From Bacteroidia bacterium (GTDB lineage Bacteria > Bacteroidota > Bacteroidia > J057): a stretch of DNA of 44,468 nt. Positions within the stretch are counted from its first letter, which is position 1; each line of letters starts with the position of its first letter. Position numbers and translations under genes: made by a program. The stretch is taken from assembly GCA_030430575.1 (NCBI GenBank), contig JAUIKF010000063.1, positions 1-44,468 on the forward strand, written 5' to 3'. The notes beneath the pieces are model-generated. The model saw nothing but the letters and a program-made list of their open reading frames with translations, had not been told where the DNA came from and ran no database searches. This document shows positions 27,392 to 36,409 of this stretch, in pieces.

Positions 27392-28072
27392 CTACGCTGC
27401 TGGCTCGTGGAGCAGGTCAAGGAAATCAGAGGAAGTCAATTCCAATTTAAACACCACTTTATTGACCAAGGCTACCAGAATATTATAGCCCAAATAGGCC
27501 AATACCCCTACGACAAGCCCCGTAACCGTGGTGATCATCGCAGTGGAAATACCACCCGCCAGCTCAGCTGCATTGGCAGAGTCGCCTGCAGCCTGAATCA
27601 CGCTAAAGGCTTCGATCATCCCCAATACTGTCCCCATGAAGCCAATCATCGGCGCAGCCCCTGCTATCGTCGCCAGCAGCGGCAAGCGGCGCTCCAAGCG
27701 AATGATTTCCAATTTACCCACATTTTCAATCGATGCCTCAATGTCCTTCAACGTACCTGTTCCCAAACGGCTAATGCCCTTATGAATCATGCGCGCAAAA
27801 GGATCATTGCGCGATTCACAAAGGCCCTTGGCGCCTTCCAGGTTGCCTTTCAGCACATAATTACGCACCTGCTTCATAAAGTCCTCCGAATCAGCATTGG
27901 CCTTACGAACGGTCATATATCGTTCTACAAAAATGTATATCGCAGCTACTAGCAATAGCCCTAAAGGGATCATGGGCCAATCCCCAGCGACCAGATTATC
28001 AAAAAGCGTGTTTTTACTGCCACTCATGGCTTGATTCAGCGAATCAGTGTTTATCTGTAAGAGGGTCAACAT
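27392..28072 (-). CDS. exbB: ExbB/MotA/TolQ-family proton channel protein
   Basis: The 226-residue product has three hydrophobic segments (about 30-50, 130-155, 170-200) and the MotA/TolQ/ExbB signature, including RRLPLLATIAGAAPMIGFMGTVLGMIEAF and GISTAMITTVTGLVVGV. These line the proton path together with ExbD. It is the first gene of a two-gene operon with exbD. The ATG at 28072 is the first in frame. Partner identity (TonB versus another motor protein) cannot be told from the window. Confidence 0.93.
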   Translation of the reverse strand: MLTLLQINTDSLNQAMSGSKNTLFDNLVAGDWPMIPLGLLLVAAIYIFVERYMTVRKANADSEDFMKQVRNYVLKGNLEGAKGLCESRNDPFARMIHKGISRLGTGTLKDIEASIENVGKLEIIRLERRLPLLATIAGAAPMIGFMGTVLGMIEAFSVIQAAGDSANAAELAGGISTAMITTVTGLVVGVLAYLGYNILVALVNKVVFKLELTSSDFLDLLHEPAA

Positions 28073-28324
28073 AGGTTATCTGTTATTTAATGTAAAGGCT
28101 AACGGAGAAAGTAGGCACATTATGCGCCCTTTTTTTCCGACAACCAAAAATATGCTTTATCCTGCAAAGTACAAGGACCTGGGTAGAATTAAGAATAATG
28201 ATTGCGGAACAAGGAATTTAGATGGAGGAAATGAAGGTGAAATAGGGAGGAGGGAGAAAAGGTCAGGCGAAAGGAAAAAACGCGGATGGGGCTTTTTGGG
28301 AGATTGATGTTTTGTAACTTATGG

Positions 28325-28371
28325 GCTGGGACATCCCAGCTCACACGGGCCGCAATCCCTTCAAAGGGATT
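28325..28371. repeat. Paired hairpins upstream of the STAND gene
   Basis: GCTGGGA-CA-TCCCAGC (28325-28340) is followed by AATCCCTT-CA-AAGGGATT (28354-28371), joined by GGGCCGC. The second resembles the hairpin at 33308-33333 with its neighbouring GCGGCCC. The rest of the 404-base gap 28073-28476 shows no gene. Confidence 0.55.
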
Positions 28372-28425
28372 TTCACGCAAGCCCCCACGCACATTTAGGA
28401 CTTGTGCGAAGGGCAATGGAGAAAT

Positions 28426-28465
28426 CTCATATTTTAATTTTCATTTTTACTTTCATTTTGATTTT
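28426..28465 (+). repeat. 40-bp AT-rich leader repeat, copy A
   Basis: Starts CTCATATTTTAATTTTC and matches copy B (42636-42675, minus strand) at 39 of 40 positions. It ends 11 bases before the ATG of the STAND gene, in the same orientation relative to the gene as copy B is to the lgt-like gene. Confidence 0.8.
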
Positions 28466-28476
28466 ATTCCCCAGCC

Positions 28477-30945
28477 ATGCCAACCCCCAAAATCGATCTC
28501 TCCCGCCTTCCGATCACCGATGCGACCCTCTACGGCCGTAACGATGAGCTCCAGCTCCTCCAAGCCTCCTGGGAAGACTCCAGTACAAAAATCCTCTCTT
28601 TCATCGCCTGGGGCGGGGTGGGTAAAAGCGCTCTTGTCAACACTTGGCTCAACAATATGGAGGCCAAAGACTTCTATGGCGCCCAGCGCGTCTACGGCTG
28701 GTCTTTCTACTCCCAAGGCACCCGCGAGCAAGGCCAGTCCTCGGCCGACGGCTTTTTCAACGATGCCTTCAAATGGTTTGGTTATACAGGAGAAATTCCC
28801 AAATCTCAGCATGAAAAAGGGCGTTTGCTTGCAACAATCATCGCAGAACCCAAAACCCAAAACTCAAAATTTACCCTGAGCGAAGCCGAAGGGCACAAAA
28901 CACTTCTTATCCTCGACGGGCTAGAACCCTTGCAATATCCTCCGGGAGAAATGCACGGTCGCCTCAAAGACCCTGCGATGGCAGCATTTCTCCGAACCCT
29001 TGTGCGGAACCTCGATGGCCTATGTGTGATCACCTCCCGCGTCTTTGTCGCTGACCTCAAAAACACCGATGGCAGGTCCAGCCGCACTCATCCGCTGAGT
29101 CAACTCTCAGAAGCGGCAGGAATTGCTGTCTTGAAAAGCTATGGACTCAAAGGCCCACAGGCCGAATTCGCCAAAGCCGTAGAAGAATTCAAAGGCCACG
29201 CCTTGGCGCTGAACCTTGTAGGCAGCTATCTGGATGCTTTTCATGAGGGGAATATTCAGCAGCGCGATCTGATCGAAGATCTGACAGATGACGAAACGCA
29301 TGGCGGCCATGCGCGGCGGGTAATGGAGTCATATGAAAAAGTTTTTTTAAGGAGAAAAAACTTTTTCAGTAGAAACGAATATGGCCCAGAACTCAACATA
29401 CTATATATTCTAGGCCTTTTTGACAGGCCAGCAAGTAAGGAAGCAATTGACATCTTGCGAAAAAAGCCTGTCATCAAAGGATTAACTAATAAACTTCAAG
29501 GCATTTCAGAGAAAGACTGGCAAAAGGCACTGAATCATTTACAAGATTTGCGCTTAATTACTCCAAAAGCCTCTTCGAAGCCAGGAAGCTTGGATTGCCA
29601 TCCATTAATTAGAGAACACTTTGGGAAAAACCTACAAAAGAAGCATCCAAAGGCTTGGACTCAAGCACAATTTCGATTATATGAATACTACAAAAATCTA
29701 CCTGAGCAGGAACTCCCAAATACCTTGGAAGATATGGAACCACTATTCACTGCTGTAAGGCATGGGTGTTTGGCAGGGAAGTATTTTTTGGTAGTAGCAG
29801 AACTTTTCGTTACGCGATTGAAGATTCAAAATGAATTATCTTCAATTAAACAAGTAGGAGGTTATAATCACTTTCTTGCAAGTCTAGCTTGGTTTTTTGA
29901 GGAACCATGGAAAAAGTTCATTCCTATATTTTACGATCAATCATTCGGTATAGTAGGCCAAAATTTAAGAGCAACTATCATAAATCATGCAGCATTTTGC
30001 TTGATGGCAATAGGTAGACTGAAAGAGGCTTTAGATCTTTTTCAGTCAGGGATAAAAATGCGAATTGATAACGAAGATTGGCAAAATGCCGCTATTGTTT
30101 CTAAGAACATAAGTGAAAGTTATTTACTATTGGGGAAAATTGAGCTTGCAAAAGAATTTGGGGAGAAGTGTATCGATTTTATTGACCGTTCAAATATAGA
30201 AGTTTTTAACAGGGAATTTATTAGGACAAATAGTCGGGCCTTTCTAGGGTATGTTAATTTACAAAAAGGAGACATAGAACAAGCAGAATTTCTATTCGAA
30301 GAGGCAGAAAAAATCCACAAAAGCAGGAATCATTTTTATCCAGTTCTATATTCTACCCCTGCATACTACCTTCATTCATTTCTACTAGAAAAAGGGGATA
30401 ATAATAAAGTATTAAAACAATGCCAGATAATATTAGATTTAGATACTCCTGGCGACCCTAATCTAGATCGTTCATTGGTAAAACTCAATATTGGAAAAAC
30501 GCTAACCCTTCAATTAATAACTTCAATGTCTAAATCAGACTTGAAGGAATCGTACTTATACCTCACCCAAGCAGTTAAAGGCCTAAGAAAAGCAGGAACA
30601 CAGCATTATCTAATCCACGGCCTCCTCGCCCGCGCCGCCCTCCACCGCCACACCCAGACCTTCCCAAAGGCCTGGGAAGACCTCGACGAGACCCTCGAAA
30701 TCGCGACCTACGGTCAGATGCGCCTGCATCTGACGGACTATCATCTGGAAGCCGCCCGACTAGTACAAGCGCAGCTAGCGGCGGGAGGAGAATCTTTTGA
30801 GGTGCTGGAAGAAGGCGAAACGCTACAGCTATCGAAGGAGGAAATGCAAACACGCTTTGGGCGGCATGTGGCGGAAGCAGAACGACTTGTGGAGGAGACG
30901 GGATATCATCGGCGAGATGGGGAAGTCCGAAGTCTGAAGGTCTGA
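28477..30945 (+). CDS. STAND-family ATPase with C-terminal TPR region
   Basis: The 822-residue product opens almost directly with an NB-ARC/NACHT-type ATPase: YGRNDELQ, Walker A GGVGKSAL (about 47-54), Walker B LLILDGLEPL (about 143-152), VITSR (about 184) and the helical-domain marker LLGLFDRPA-like ILGLFDRPAS. A winged-helix region with HPLIREHFG follows, then TPR-like helices (about 480-770) and a terminal TGYHRRDGE motif seen in relatives. STAND proteins are ligand-triggered oligomeric switches; some act in antiphage defence. No N-terminal effector domain is present, and none is encoded next door. A REP-like palindrome is read in frame between the A and B motifs (28846-28893). Base composition changes sharply twice within the gene (near 29,335 and 30,600). 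Function unknown. Confidence 0.8.
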   Translation: MPTPKIDLSRLPITDATLYGRNDELQLLQASWEDSSTKILSFIAWGGVGKSALVNTWLNNMEAKDFYGAQRVYGWSFYSQGTREQGQSSADGFFNDAFKWFGYTGEIPKSQHEKGRLLATIIAEPKTQNSKFTLSEAEGHKTLLILDGLEPLQYPPGEMHGRLKDPAMAAFLRTLVRNLDGLCVITSRVFVADLKNTDGRSSRTHPLSQLSEAAGIAVLKSYGLKGPQAEFAKAVEEFKGHALALNLVGSYLDAFHEGNIQQRDLIEDLTDDETHGGHARRVMESYEKVFLRRKNFFSRNEYGPELNILYILGLFDRPASKEAIDILRKKPVIKGLTNKLQGISEKDWQKALNHLQDLRLITPKASSKPGSLDCHPLIREHFGKNLQKKHPKAWTQAQFRLYEYYKNLPEQELPNTLEDMEPLFTAVRHGCLAGKYFLVVAELFVTRLKIQNELSSIKQVGGYNHFLASLAWFFEEPWKKFIPIFYDQSFGIVGQNLRATIINHAAFCLMAIGRLKEALDLFQSGIKMRIDNEDWQNAAIVSKNISESYLLLGKIELAKEFGEKCIDFIDRSNIEVFNREFIRTNSRAFLGYVNLQKGDIEQAEFLFEEAEKIHKSRNHFYPVLYSTPAYYLHSFLLEKGDNNKVLKQCQIILDLDTPGDPNLDRSLVKLNIGKTLTLQLITSMSKSDLKESYLYLTQAVKGLRKAGTQHYLIHGLLARAALHRHTQTFPKAWEDLDETLEIATYGQMRLHLTDYHLEAARLVQAQLAAGGESFEVLEEGETLQLSKEEMQTRFGRHVAEAERLVEETGYHRRDGEVRSLKV
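28846..28893 (+). repeat. In-frame micro-repeat plus REP-like palindrome inside the STAND gene
   Basis: CCCAAAACCCAAAACTC micro-repeats are followed by CCCTGAGCGAAGCCGAAGGG (28874-28893), a member of the CCTGAGCxxxxxxGAAGG repeat class also at 30979 and 43647. The insertion is translated as EPKTQNSKFTLSEAEG and keeps the frame. Confidence 0.7.
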
Positions 30946-30978
30946 GCGTCTGAGCGGGAGAACTTCGAGAGGTCGTCG

Positions 30979-31044
30979 CCTGAGCTTGTCGAAGGCTGAC
31001 GACCTCGAGCCTCGGAAGCTTCTTCGGCTTCGACAAGCTCAGCC
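30979..31044. repeat. Inverted pair of CCTGAGCTTGTCGAAGG repeats
   Basis: CCTGAGCTTGTCGAAGG (30979-30995) and its inverse CTTCGACAAGCTCAGCC (31028-31044) face each other between the STAND and ABC genes. This is a widespread REP-like family in bacterial genomes. The preceding 30925-30960 consists of GTCTGAAG micro-repeats that also supply the STAND stop codon. Confidence 0.7.
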
Positions 31045-31087
31045 TACGAAGCTTCTACTCGAACGCCCGAACATTCGAACTTTCCCC

Positions 31088-31095
31088 TATCTTTG
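31088..31095 (+). promoter_or_regulatory. -7 box TATCTTTG directly before the ABC transporter start
   Basis: Matches TAnnTTTG, with only CCCC between it and the ATG at 31100. This supports both the chosen start and a leaderless or very short-leader transcript. Confidence 0.55.
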
Positions 31096-31099
31096 CCCC

Positions 31100-32884
31100 A
31101 TGAACACTCCCCTCACGCCGAGCCGCCCTATGGGTCGCTTATTCCGCTACTTGACCAATTATCGCCGTAAGTTTTCCCTCTCTGTGGGGTATAGCATCAT
31201 CAATAAGCTGCTGGACCTCATGCCGCCGATCCTGACGGCGTGGCTGCTGGATAGCCTGATGGGCGAAGGGCCGTCGTGGCTGTTGCCCGGGGATGCGTGG
31301 TCACATGCCTTGCAGGTGGCGTTTTTGATTGTGATCATCTTTTTTGGGGAGAGCTTCTTTGAGTGGCTGTACCAATTGGGCTTTCGAACGTTGGCTCAGC
31401 AGGTGCAGCACGACTTGCGGATGGATACCTACCGCCATTTGCAGGAACGCGAGATTGCATTTTTTGAGCGGAGCCGAACGGGCAATCTGCTCGCCATCCT
31501 CAATGACGACATCAACCAGCTTGAGCGCTTTCTCAACTCCAGCTTCAATGAGTTGTTGCATATTTTTGTCCTGGTCATCTTTGCTTCCATTGCCCTTTTC
31601 GCAGAAAATTGGCAAATGGCCCTCGTAGGCGTATCCGCCATTCCCTTTATTATCGGCGGCAGCCTTTTTTACCAAAAACTCATCGCCCCTCGCTATGCAC
31701 GCATGCGAGAAGCCGTAGGCGAACTCAGTAGCAGGCTGGAAAACAACCTAGCAGGCATCCTGGTCATCAAGAGTTTTGGGACGGAAAAATATGAGCGACA
31801 ACGCGTCGAAAAGACCTCTGAAGAATACCGCCAGGCCAATGTGAAGGCCATCCAATTGAATTCGGCTTATGTGCCGCTGATTCGGGTGTTTATCACCTTT
31901 GGATTTGCGGGGAGTTTGTTGCTGGGGAGTTACTGGTTTATCGAGGGAAAAGAAGGCATCACGTTGGGATCGCTGGCGATGTTTGCCATGATGATCCAGC
32001 GATTGCTGTGGCCTGTGACACGGCTGGGAGCTATTTTGGATGACTTTGAACGGGCAAGGGCCAGTGCAAAGCGCATCTTTGGCTTACTCGACAGCCCAAA
32101 GGAATTGCCCATTGCACAAATCCCACAAAATCCAGCACCATTTGTTGGGGGAGTTGCCGTCAAGGATGTTTCGTTCCAATATGAAGCCGAAGTACCCATT
32201 CTTCAAAACCTCAATTTCCAGATAACTGCGGGCCAGACCATCGGCATTGCAGGCCCTACAGGGGCGGGCAAAACGACCTTGATCAAACTCTTGCTCCGCC
32301 TCTATGACGTCTCCGACGGTAGCATTCAGATTGATGGCATCGACATTCGCCAGATAGACCTCACCTACCTGCGTCAGCACATCGCGTTGGTGAATCAGGA
32401 CACCTACCTCTTCCACGGCACCGTCCGCGAAAACATTGCCTACGGCAAGGCCGATGCCAGCCTTGAAGCGGTGATCGCCGCCGCCAAGCGCGCCAAGCTG
32501 CACGACTTCGTCGATGGCCTCCCCAATGGATATGACACCATCGTTGGTGAACGAGGCATCAAGCTCTCCGGCGGGCAGCGCCAGCGCCTGAGCATCGCGC
32601 GCGCTATCCTCAAGGATGCGCCTTTGCTCATCCTCGACGAGGCCACCTCCTCGGTCGACTCCGAGACCGAGCGCGCCATCCAGCAAAACCTCGAACAACT
32701 CACCCAAGGGCGTACCGCCATCATCATCGCGCACCGTCTCTCCACGATCCGCAATGCAGATCGCATCCTTGTCTTGCGAGATGGGAAGCTCGACGAGAGT
32801 GGAACACACGATGAACTGATCGCTGCTGAGGCGACCTATGCGGAGCTTTGGCGTGTACAGACGGCGCCTGAAAGTCATGTTTGA
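31100..32884 (+). CDS. ABC transporter, fused permease and ATPase (exporter type)
   Basis: The frame opens at 30986, but the upstream part encodes repeat-derived residues (LRQAQPTK), so the ATG at 31100 is chosen; it gives 594 residues, normal for an MsbA/lipid-A-type half transporter. Six transmembrane helices span about 25-310. The ATPase domain shows Walker A GPTGAGKTT (about 386-394), Q-loop LVNQD, signature LSGGQRQR (about 489-496), Walker B LLILDEATS and H-loop IIAHRLSTIR. It would work as a homodimer exporting a hydrophobic substrate or peptide; the substrate cannot be told. It is preceded by a promoter box and REP-like repeats and followed by a nest of palindromes. Confidence 0.92.
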   Translation: MNTPLTPSRPMGRLFRYLTNYRRKFSLSVGYSIINKLLDLMPPILTAWLLDSLMGEGPSWLLPGDAWSHALQVAFLIVIIFFGESFFEWLYQLGFRTLAQQVQHDLRMDTYRHLQEREIAFFERSRTGNLLAILNDDINQLERFLNSSFNELLHIFVLVIFASIALFAENWQMALVGVSAIPFIIGGSLFYQKLIAPRYARMREAVGELSSRLENNLAGILVIKSFGTEKYERQRVEKTSEEYRQANVKAIQLNSAYVPLIRVFITFGFAGSLLLGSYWFIEGKEGITLGSLAMFAMMIQRLLWPVTRLGAILDDFERARASAKRIFGLLDSPKELPIAQIPQNPAPFVGGVAVKDVSFQYEAEVPILQNLNFQITAGQTIGIAGPTGAGKTTLIKLLLRLYDVSDGSIQIDGIDIRQIDLTYLRQHIALVNQDTYLFHGTVRENIAYGKADASLEAVIAAAKRAKLHDFVDGLPNGYDTIVGERGIKLSGGQRQRLSIARAILKDAPLLILDEATSSVDSETERAIQQNLEQLTQGRTAIIIAHRLSTIRNADRILVLRDGKLDESGTHDELIAAEATYAELWRVQTAPESHV

Positions 32885-32895
32885 CTTTTTACCTC

Positions 32896-33333
32896 ATTGC
32901 GACGGACTAAAGACTTCGGCGATGCTCAGTCGAGCGTCGCGTCGCAATAGTTTTCCGCCTATCTATACTATTGCGACTGGGCTTCAGCCCTATTGATTAC
33001 CCATATGTATTGGGTATGAGTTTTTAGGCGCGCGAAGCGGCCTTCGTTGAGGACTCCCCTTCCGTTTGCCGCCCCTCTCGGAGAAAGGGGCTAACGGTAT
33101 GAGATAAAAAATCAGAGATTTTTCTGCGAGCAACAGAGAAATCACGATTTCTCAAGAAAGCCCCTCTCTACGCGCAGGCTCGTGGGCAGCCAAGAGAGGG
33201 GCAGCGAAGGCTGAAGGCCTGAGCGGGGTGAGTTTTCCAGCCCTGATGCTCAAATGAAAAAGAATACTTATGGGTAATCAATAGGGGCTTCAGCCCGTCA
33301 CAATAAGGCAAACTCCTTTAAAAAGGAGTTTGC
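32896..33333. repeat. Composite element of nested inverted repeats
   Basis: The 622-base gap 32885-33506 has no gene. Outer inverted arms of 42 bases lie at 32970-33011 and 33263-33304 (shared TATTGATTACCCATA; each carries a small GGGCT/AGCCC hairpin). Further pairs: ATTGCGACG/CGTCGCAAT (32896/32940), GTCGCAATAG/CTATTGCGAC (32941/32968), AAAAATC/GATTTTT (33107/33117), GAGAAATC/GATTTCTC (33136/33146), GCCCCTCTC/GAGAGGGGC (33160/33194), and a perfect 12-bp stem GCAAACTCCTTT/AAAGGAGTTTGC (33308/33322). GCGAAGCGGCC occurs twice (33033, 33332). Confidence 0.75.
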
Positions 33334-33506
33334 GAAGCGGCCCCCGCTCAGACGCTCGAACCTCTTCTCACAGCAATCCCCCAGCATTTCCCTGCAAAAT
33401 CATTGAGGATTACCAGAAGAGTGCCTTCTTTAGATTAACACAAAAAATTCTTGCCCTTCTATCATACTATCATTCACTCATTCTATCATTATTCATTAAT
33501 TCCATC

Positions 33507-34655
33507 ATGAAAAATCTAACCTTGCTGATCTGCTTAGCCGCATGCCTTTTTTGTTTCACTACAGCATCTGCCCAAAATGTCACGACCCCTCCTGGAGGAG
33601 CCAATCAAAAAGCCTCCGTTACCCAATACATGGGCCTCGTGAAGATTACCATCGACTACAATAGCCCTGACGTGACAGGCCCCAACGGCCAGAGCCGTGA
33701 AGGCAAAATCTGGGGCACCTTGGTGCCTCATGGCTTGAATAACCTTGGGTTTGGGCCAGCTACCGCTGCGCCTTGGCGGGCAGGCGCCAATGAAAATACC
33801 GTCTTCACGGTGAGCCATGACGTGGAGGTGGAGGGCAAAGCCCTCAAGGCGGGGAGCTACGGCCTCCACATCATCACCCAGCCCGAAGGACAGAATTGGA
33901 CGGTGATCTTTTCGAATAATTCGACGGCCTGGGGCAGTTTTTTCTATGACGAAAGCGAAGATGCCTTGCGCGTCGAGGTGACACCCGAGAAACACGCCTT
34001 TACAGAGTGGCTTACTTACTCGTTTACCGATCGGCAACTCAATTCCTGCGTGGCGAATATGTCATGGGAAAATATCAACATGCCCTTCCGGATTTCAGCC
34101 CCTAATATGACCGATCTCTATATCGCCAATATGCGCCGCGAACTCCAGTCCAATGCAGGCTTCAACTTCCAAGGATGGGCCACCGCCGCCAACTATTGCG
34201 CACAAAACAAGACCAATCTCGAAGAAGCCCTCCAGTGGGCTGACAATGCCATCAGTCTGCCATTTATTGGGCAAAAAAATTATGCGACGCTCTCCACCAA
34301 AGCGACAGTTCTTATGGCCATGGACCGCATGGACGACGCCATGGAAGTCATGACAGAGGCCATCCACCACCCAACTGCCACGGTCTTTCAGATCCACGTC
34401 TTTGGGCGTCAGCTGATTGCTCAAGGGCAGCCACAGAAGGCCCTGGAAATCTTCCAATACAATGCTGAAAAACATCCCAATACCTGGCCTGTGCATGTCG
34501 GTCTCGCCCGTGGCTACTCAGCCAACGGCAAGTACAAAGAAGCCCTCAAACACGCCAAAATTGCCCAAGGCAATGTCCCTGAAGGGGATGCTGTCAACAC
34601 TCAGGGGGTTGCAACGATGATCGAGAAGTTGGGGAAGAATGAGGATGTGAATTGA
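33507..34655 (+). CDS. Secreted DUF2911 protein with TPR-like C-terminus
   Basis: The long frame starts at 33330, but only the ATG at 33507 gives a signal peptide (MKNLTLLICLAACLFCFTTASAQ), so the product is 382 residues. The DUF2911 domain (about 28-170) contains GLVKITIDYNSPDVTG, GREGKIWG-like SREGKIWGTLVPHG, PWRAGANENT and GSYGLHI. The C-terminal half (about 215-375) is helical with TPR-like units (NAISLPFIGQ..., AMEVMTEAIHHPTA, KALEIFQYNAEKHP). DUF2911 proteins are common periplasmic or secreted proteins of Bacteroidota of unknown function. No T9SS domain is seen. A terminator follows at 34734. Confidence 0.92.
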   Translation: MKNLTLLICLAACLFCFTTASAQNVTTPPGGANQKASVTQYMGLVKITIDYNSPDVTGPNGQSREGKIWGTLVPHGLNNLGFGPATAAPWRAGANENTVFTVSHDVEVEGKALKAGSYGLHIITQPEGQNWTVIFSNNSTAWGSFFYDESEDALRVEVTPEKHAFTEWLTYSFTDRQLNSCVANMSWENINMPFRISAPNMTDLYIANMRRELQSNAGFNFQGWATAANYCAQNKTNLEEALQWADNAISLPFIGQKNYATLSTKATVLMAMDRMDDAMEVMTEAIHHPTATVFQIHVFGRQLIAQGQPQKALEIFQYNAEKHPNTWPVHVGLARGYSANGKYKEALKHAKIAQGNVPEGDAVNTQGVATMIEKLGKNEDVN

Positions 34656-34733
34656 ATTTTGCTCCCAAAGCGTCGCAAAATTCTTGAATCCCGCTTTTTC
34701 TGGAAAAGAATTACTTTAGTATAAATAGGTTGG

Positions 34734-34765
34734 CTGGCAATGCTGTGTGGCGTTGCCAGTTTTTT
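34734..34765 (+). terminator. Terminator after the DUF2911 gene
   Basis: CTGGCAA and TTGCCAG pair around a 12-base loop and are followed by seven T (34760 onward). Confidence 0.8.
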
Positions 34766-34831
34766 GGGTTCAGGATTCATTTTTGGAGTATAATAATTTT
34801 CATTTAATCATATACCCATTCTCTCATCCTA

Positions 34832-36409
34832 TCATTCACTCATTCTCTCATTGATCTCCACGATCCCCAATTCCCACTCCCCTATCTTATGCTTCTCCGA
34901 AGCTTGACCAGCAAACCAGTCCCTGAGGTTTTCTGGCACCTCTTGCTGATAGAGCAAGGCAAGGTGTGTCGCCCCTTCTTTCTGCAAGCGTTTAACGATC
35001 TCTGGCGTCAGACGTCCACTATGCACAGGCCAGCCATATCGATGGCAGCGGTATAGCCAAGAAGGATTCCGAGGATCCTGAGCAGGATCGGAGATGATGA
35101 TCAAAGCATCTTTGGGCAGCTCGGCATCGATGAGTTGGCCGGCTGCTTCGTAACGTTCGTGGACGCTGAAGTATTTGGCGCTGCTATGCTTATAGGTCTG
35201 GTATTCAGCGCGGTAGGTGTTTTCAGCTACCACCAGAAGGAGCAGTAGGGCTACGGCCCAAGGTCCCCAGGCGTAGCGCGCCAGGCGTTGATGTAAAGCG
35301 CTTAGCGTGCTGCCGATTAGCAAAGCGACGAGGGGGAGAAAGGGGATTTGATAATAATTGTGGATTATGTTGAGGGGGAAAAAGAGGAGCAGGTAGCTCA
35401 TTAACCCAACTGCCCATAACCACCCAAAGAAGCGCGCTCGATTCTCTGAGGCACTTGGAATCAATAGGCCAATGGCTGCCAATATGATGCCTACGCCCCC
35501 TGCTATTTCCCCGCTAAAGCGCGTCAGGATCACGCTCCAACGGTAGCCGTCAAATCGCATGTCCCAGTTGCCGAAGTACCACCAAGACATGTTGGTGAGT
35601 TTAAAGTAGCCGGGCAAAAAGGACCAATCGGGCATCTGACCGTTGACGATGCCGACATGGCGACGCCAGAGCACAAAGGCAATGACAGGGATGAGCAGCA
35701 TGGGGGAAAAGCGCAACAGCCGTTTCCAAAGCCCATTTCGCCCGATATAGAACAGAATAGGTAGGGCAAAATAAAAGAGGTAAGGCGCTTTTACCAGAAA
35801 GCTCACCGTCAACATCACTGTACTCACTGCCATCAAGGGCCATCTATTTTGATCCAACCCCTTTAGCATAAAATACACCCCGCCTAATCCCAAAGAAAGC
35901 GCAAAAAAGTCGATATGAACTGCGCGGGAGTAGTAAATGCCAAGGGGCAAACAGAGGTACACCAGCAAGGCATATTGGGCGGTCAGGTGATCCCACAGCC
36001 ATTTGACCAATACAAACAGGTACCAAGCTGACAGCAGAAAGAAGGCTAGAAATACCAGCCGTGCGACAAGTATGCTGGAGCCAAATATATGCTGAGCCAC
36101 GGCTACGATGGCCTCTGGCAAGGGAAATTCGAAGATGACGGTTTTGTGATTTCCCATCCAGCAGACGCTGGGACGGAGCAGGTCGATGCCTTCTTCCTGA
36201 AAGGCACGGATGTATTGTGCCGTCTCCGTCTGTCGCCAGGAATGCGGATCATCGATGGCTTCGCCCAGATGGAGAAAGCGCATGGCGATCAGCAAGAGAA
36301 GCAATAGCCAGAAGCCTTTATGGGAAAAGTTCAAATTCCTTATATGGTTCAAAATCTTATACCTTGAAGCTATCAGACATCTCCTCCGTGAGAATTTTCC
36401 ACAAGGCAT
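34832..36409 (-). CDS. GT-C (GT39/ArnT-like) membrane glycosyltransferase
   Basis: Product of up to 525 residues with about 10-12 hydrophobic helices and a short soluble C-terminus. The first loop has [18 protein letters not shown], matching the acidic, lipid-sugar-binding loop of PMT/ArnT-like enzymes, followed by [10 protein letters not shown]. It would move a sugar from a polyprenyl-phosphate donor to an envelope acceptor. The start is uncertain: the ATG at 36409 overlaps obg by 53 bases; a TTG at 36352 begins just after the obg stop and still leaves the first helix intact. It lies downstream of obg on the same strand, so co-transcription is likely without a known functional link. The final codons come from a TCATTCACTC micro-repeat. 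Confidence 0.85.
   Translation of the reverse strand: MPCGKFSRRRCLIASRYKILNHIRNLNFSHKGFWLLLLLLIAMRFLHLGEAIDDPHSWRQTETAQYIRAFQEEGIDLLRPSVCWMGNHKTVIFEFPLPEAIVAVAQHIFGSSILVARLVFLAFFLLSAWYLFVLVKWLWDHLTAQYALLVYLCLPLGIYYSRAVHIDFFALSLGLGGVYFMLKGLDQNRWPLMAVSTVMLTVSFLVKAPYLFYFALPILFYIGRNGLWKRLLRFSPMLLIPVIAFVLWRRHVGIVNGQMPDWSFLPGYFKLTNMSWWYFGNWDMRFDGYRWSVILTRFSGEIAGGVGIILAAIGLLIPSASENRARFFGWLWAVGLMSYLLLFFPLNIIHNYYQIPFLPLVALLIGSTLSALHQRLARYAWGPWAVALLLLLVVAENTYRAEYQTYKHSSAKYFSVHERYEAAGQLIDAELPKDALIIISDPAQDPRNPSWLYRCHRYGWPVHSGRLTPEIVKRLQKEGATHLALLYQQEVPENLRDWFAGQASEKHKIGEWELGIVEINERMSE

Noticed and set aside
28286-28879. Plus-strand 197-codon frame as a separate effector gene for the STAND protein
   Set aside because: It mostly overlaps the STAND gene in another frame, is proline/serine rich without domain features, and starts in hairpin repeats.
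30986-31099. Longer N-terminus of the ABC transporter
   Set aside because: Derived from the REP-like repeat (LRQAQPTK); a promoter box lies just before the ATG at 31100.
33330-33506. Longer N-terminus of the DUF2911 protein
   Set aside because: The extra 59 residues derive from hairpin and micro-repeat DNA and would bury the clear signal peptide that begins at 33507.
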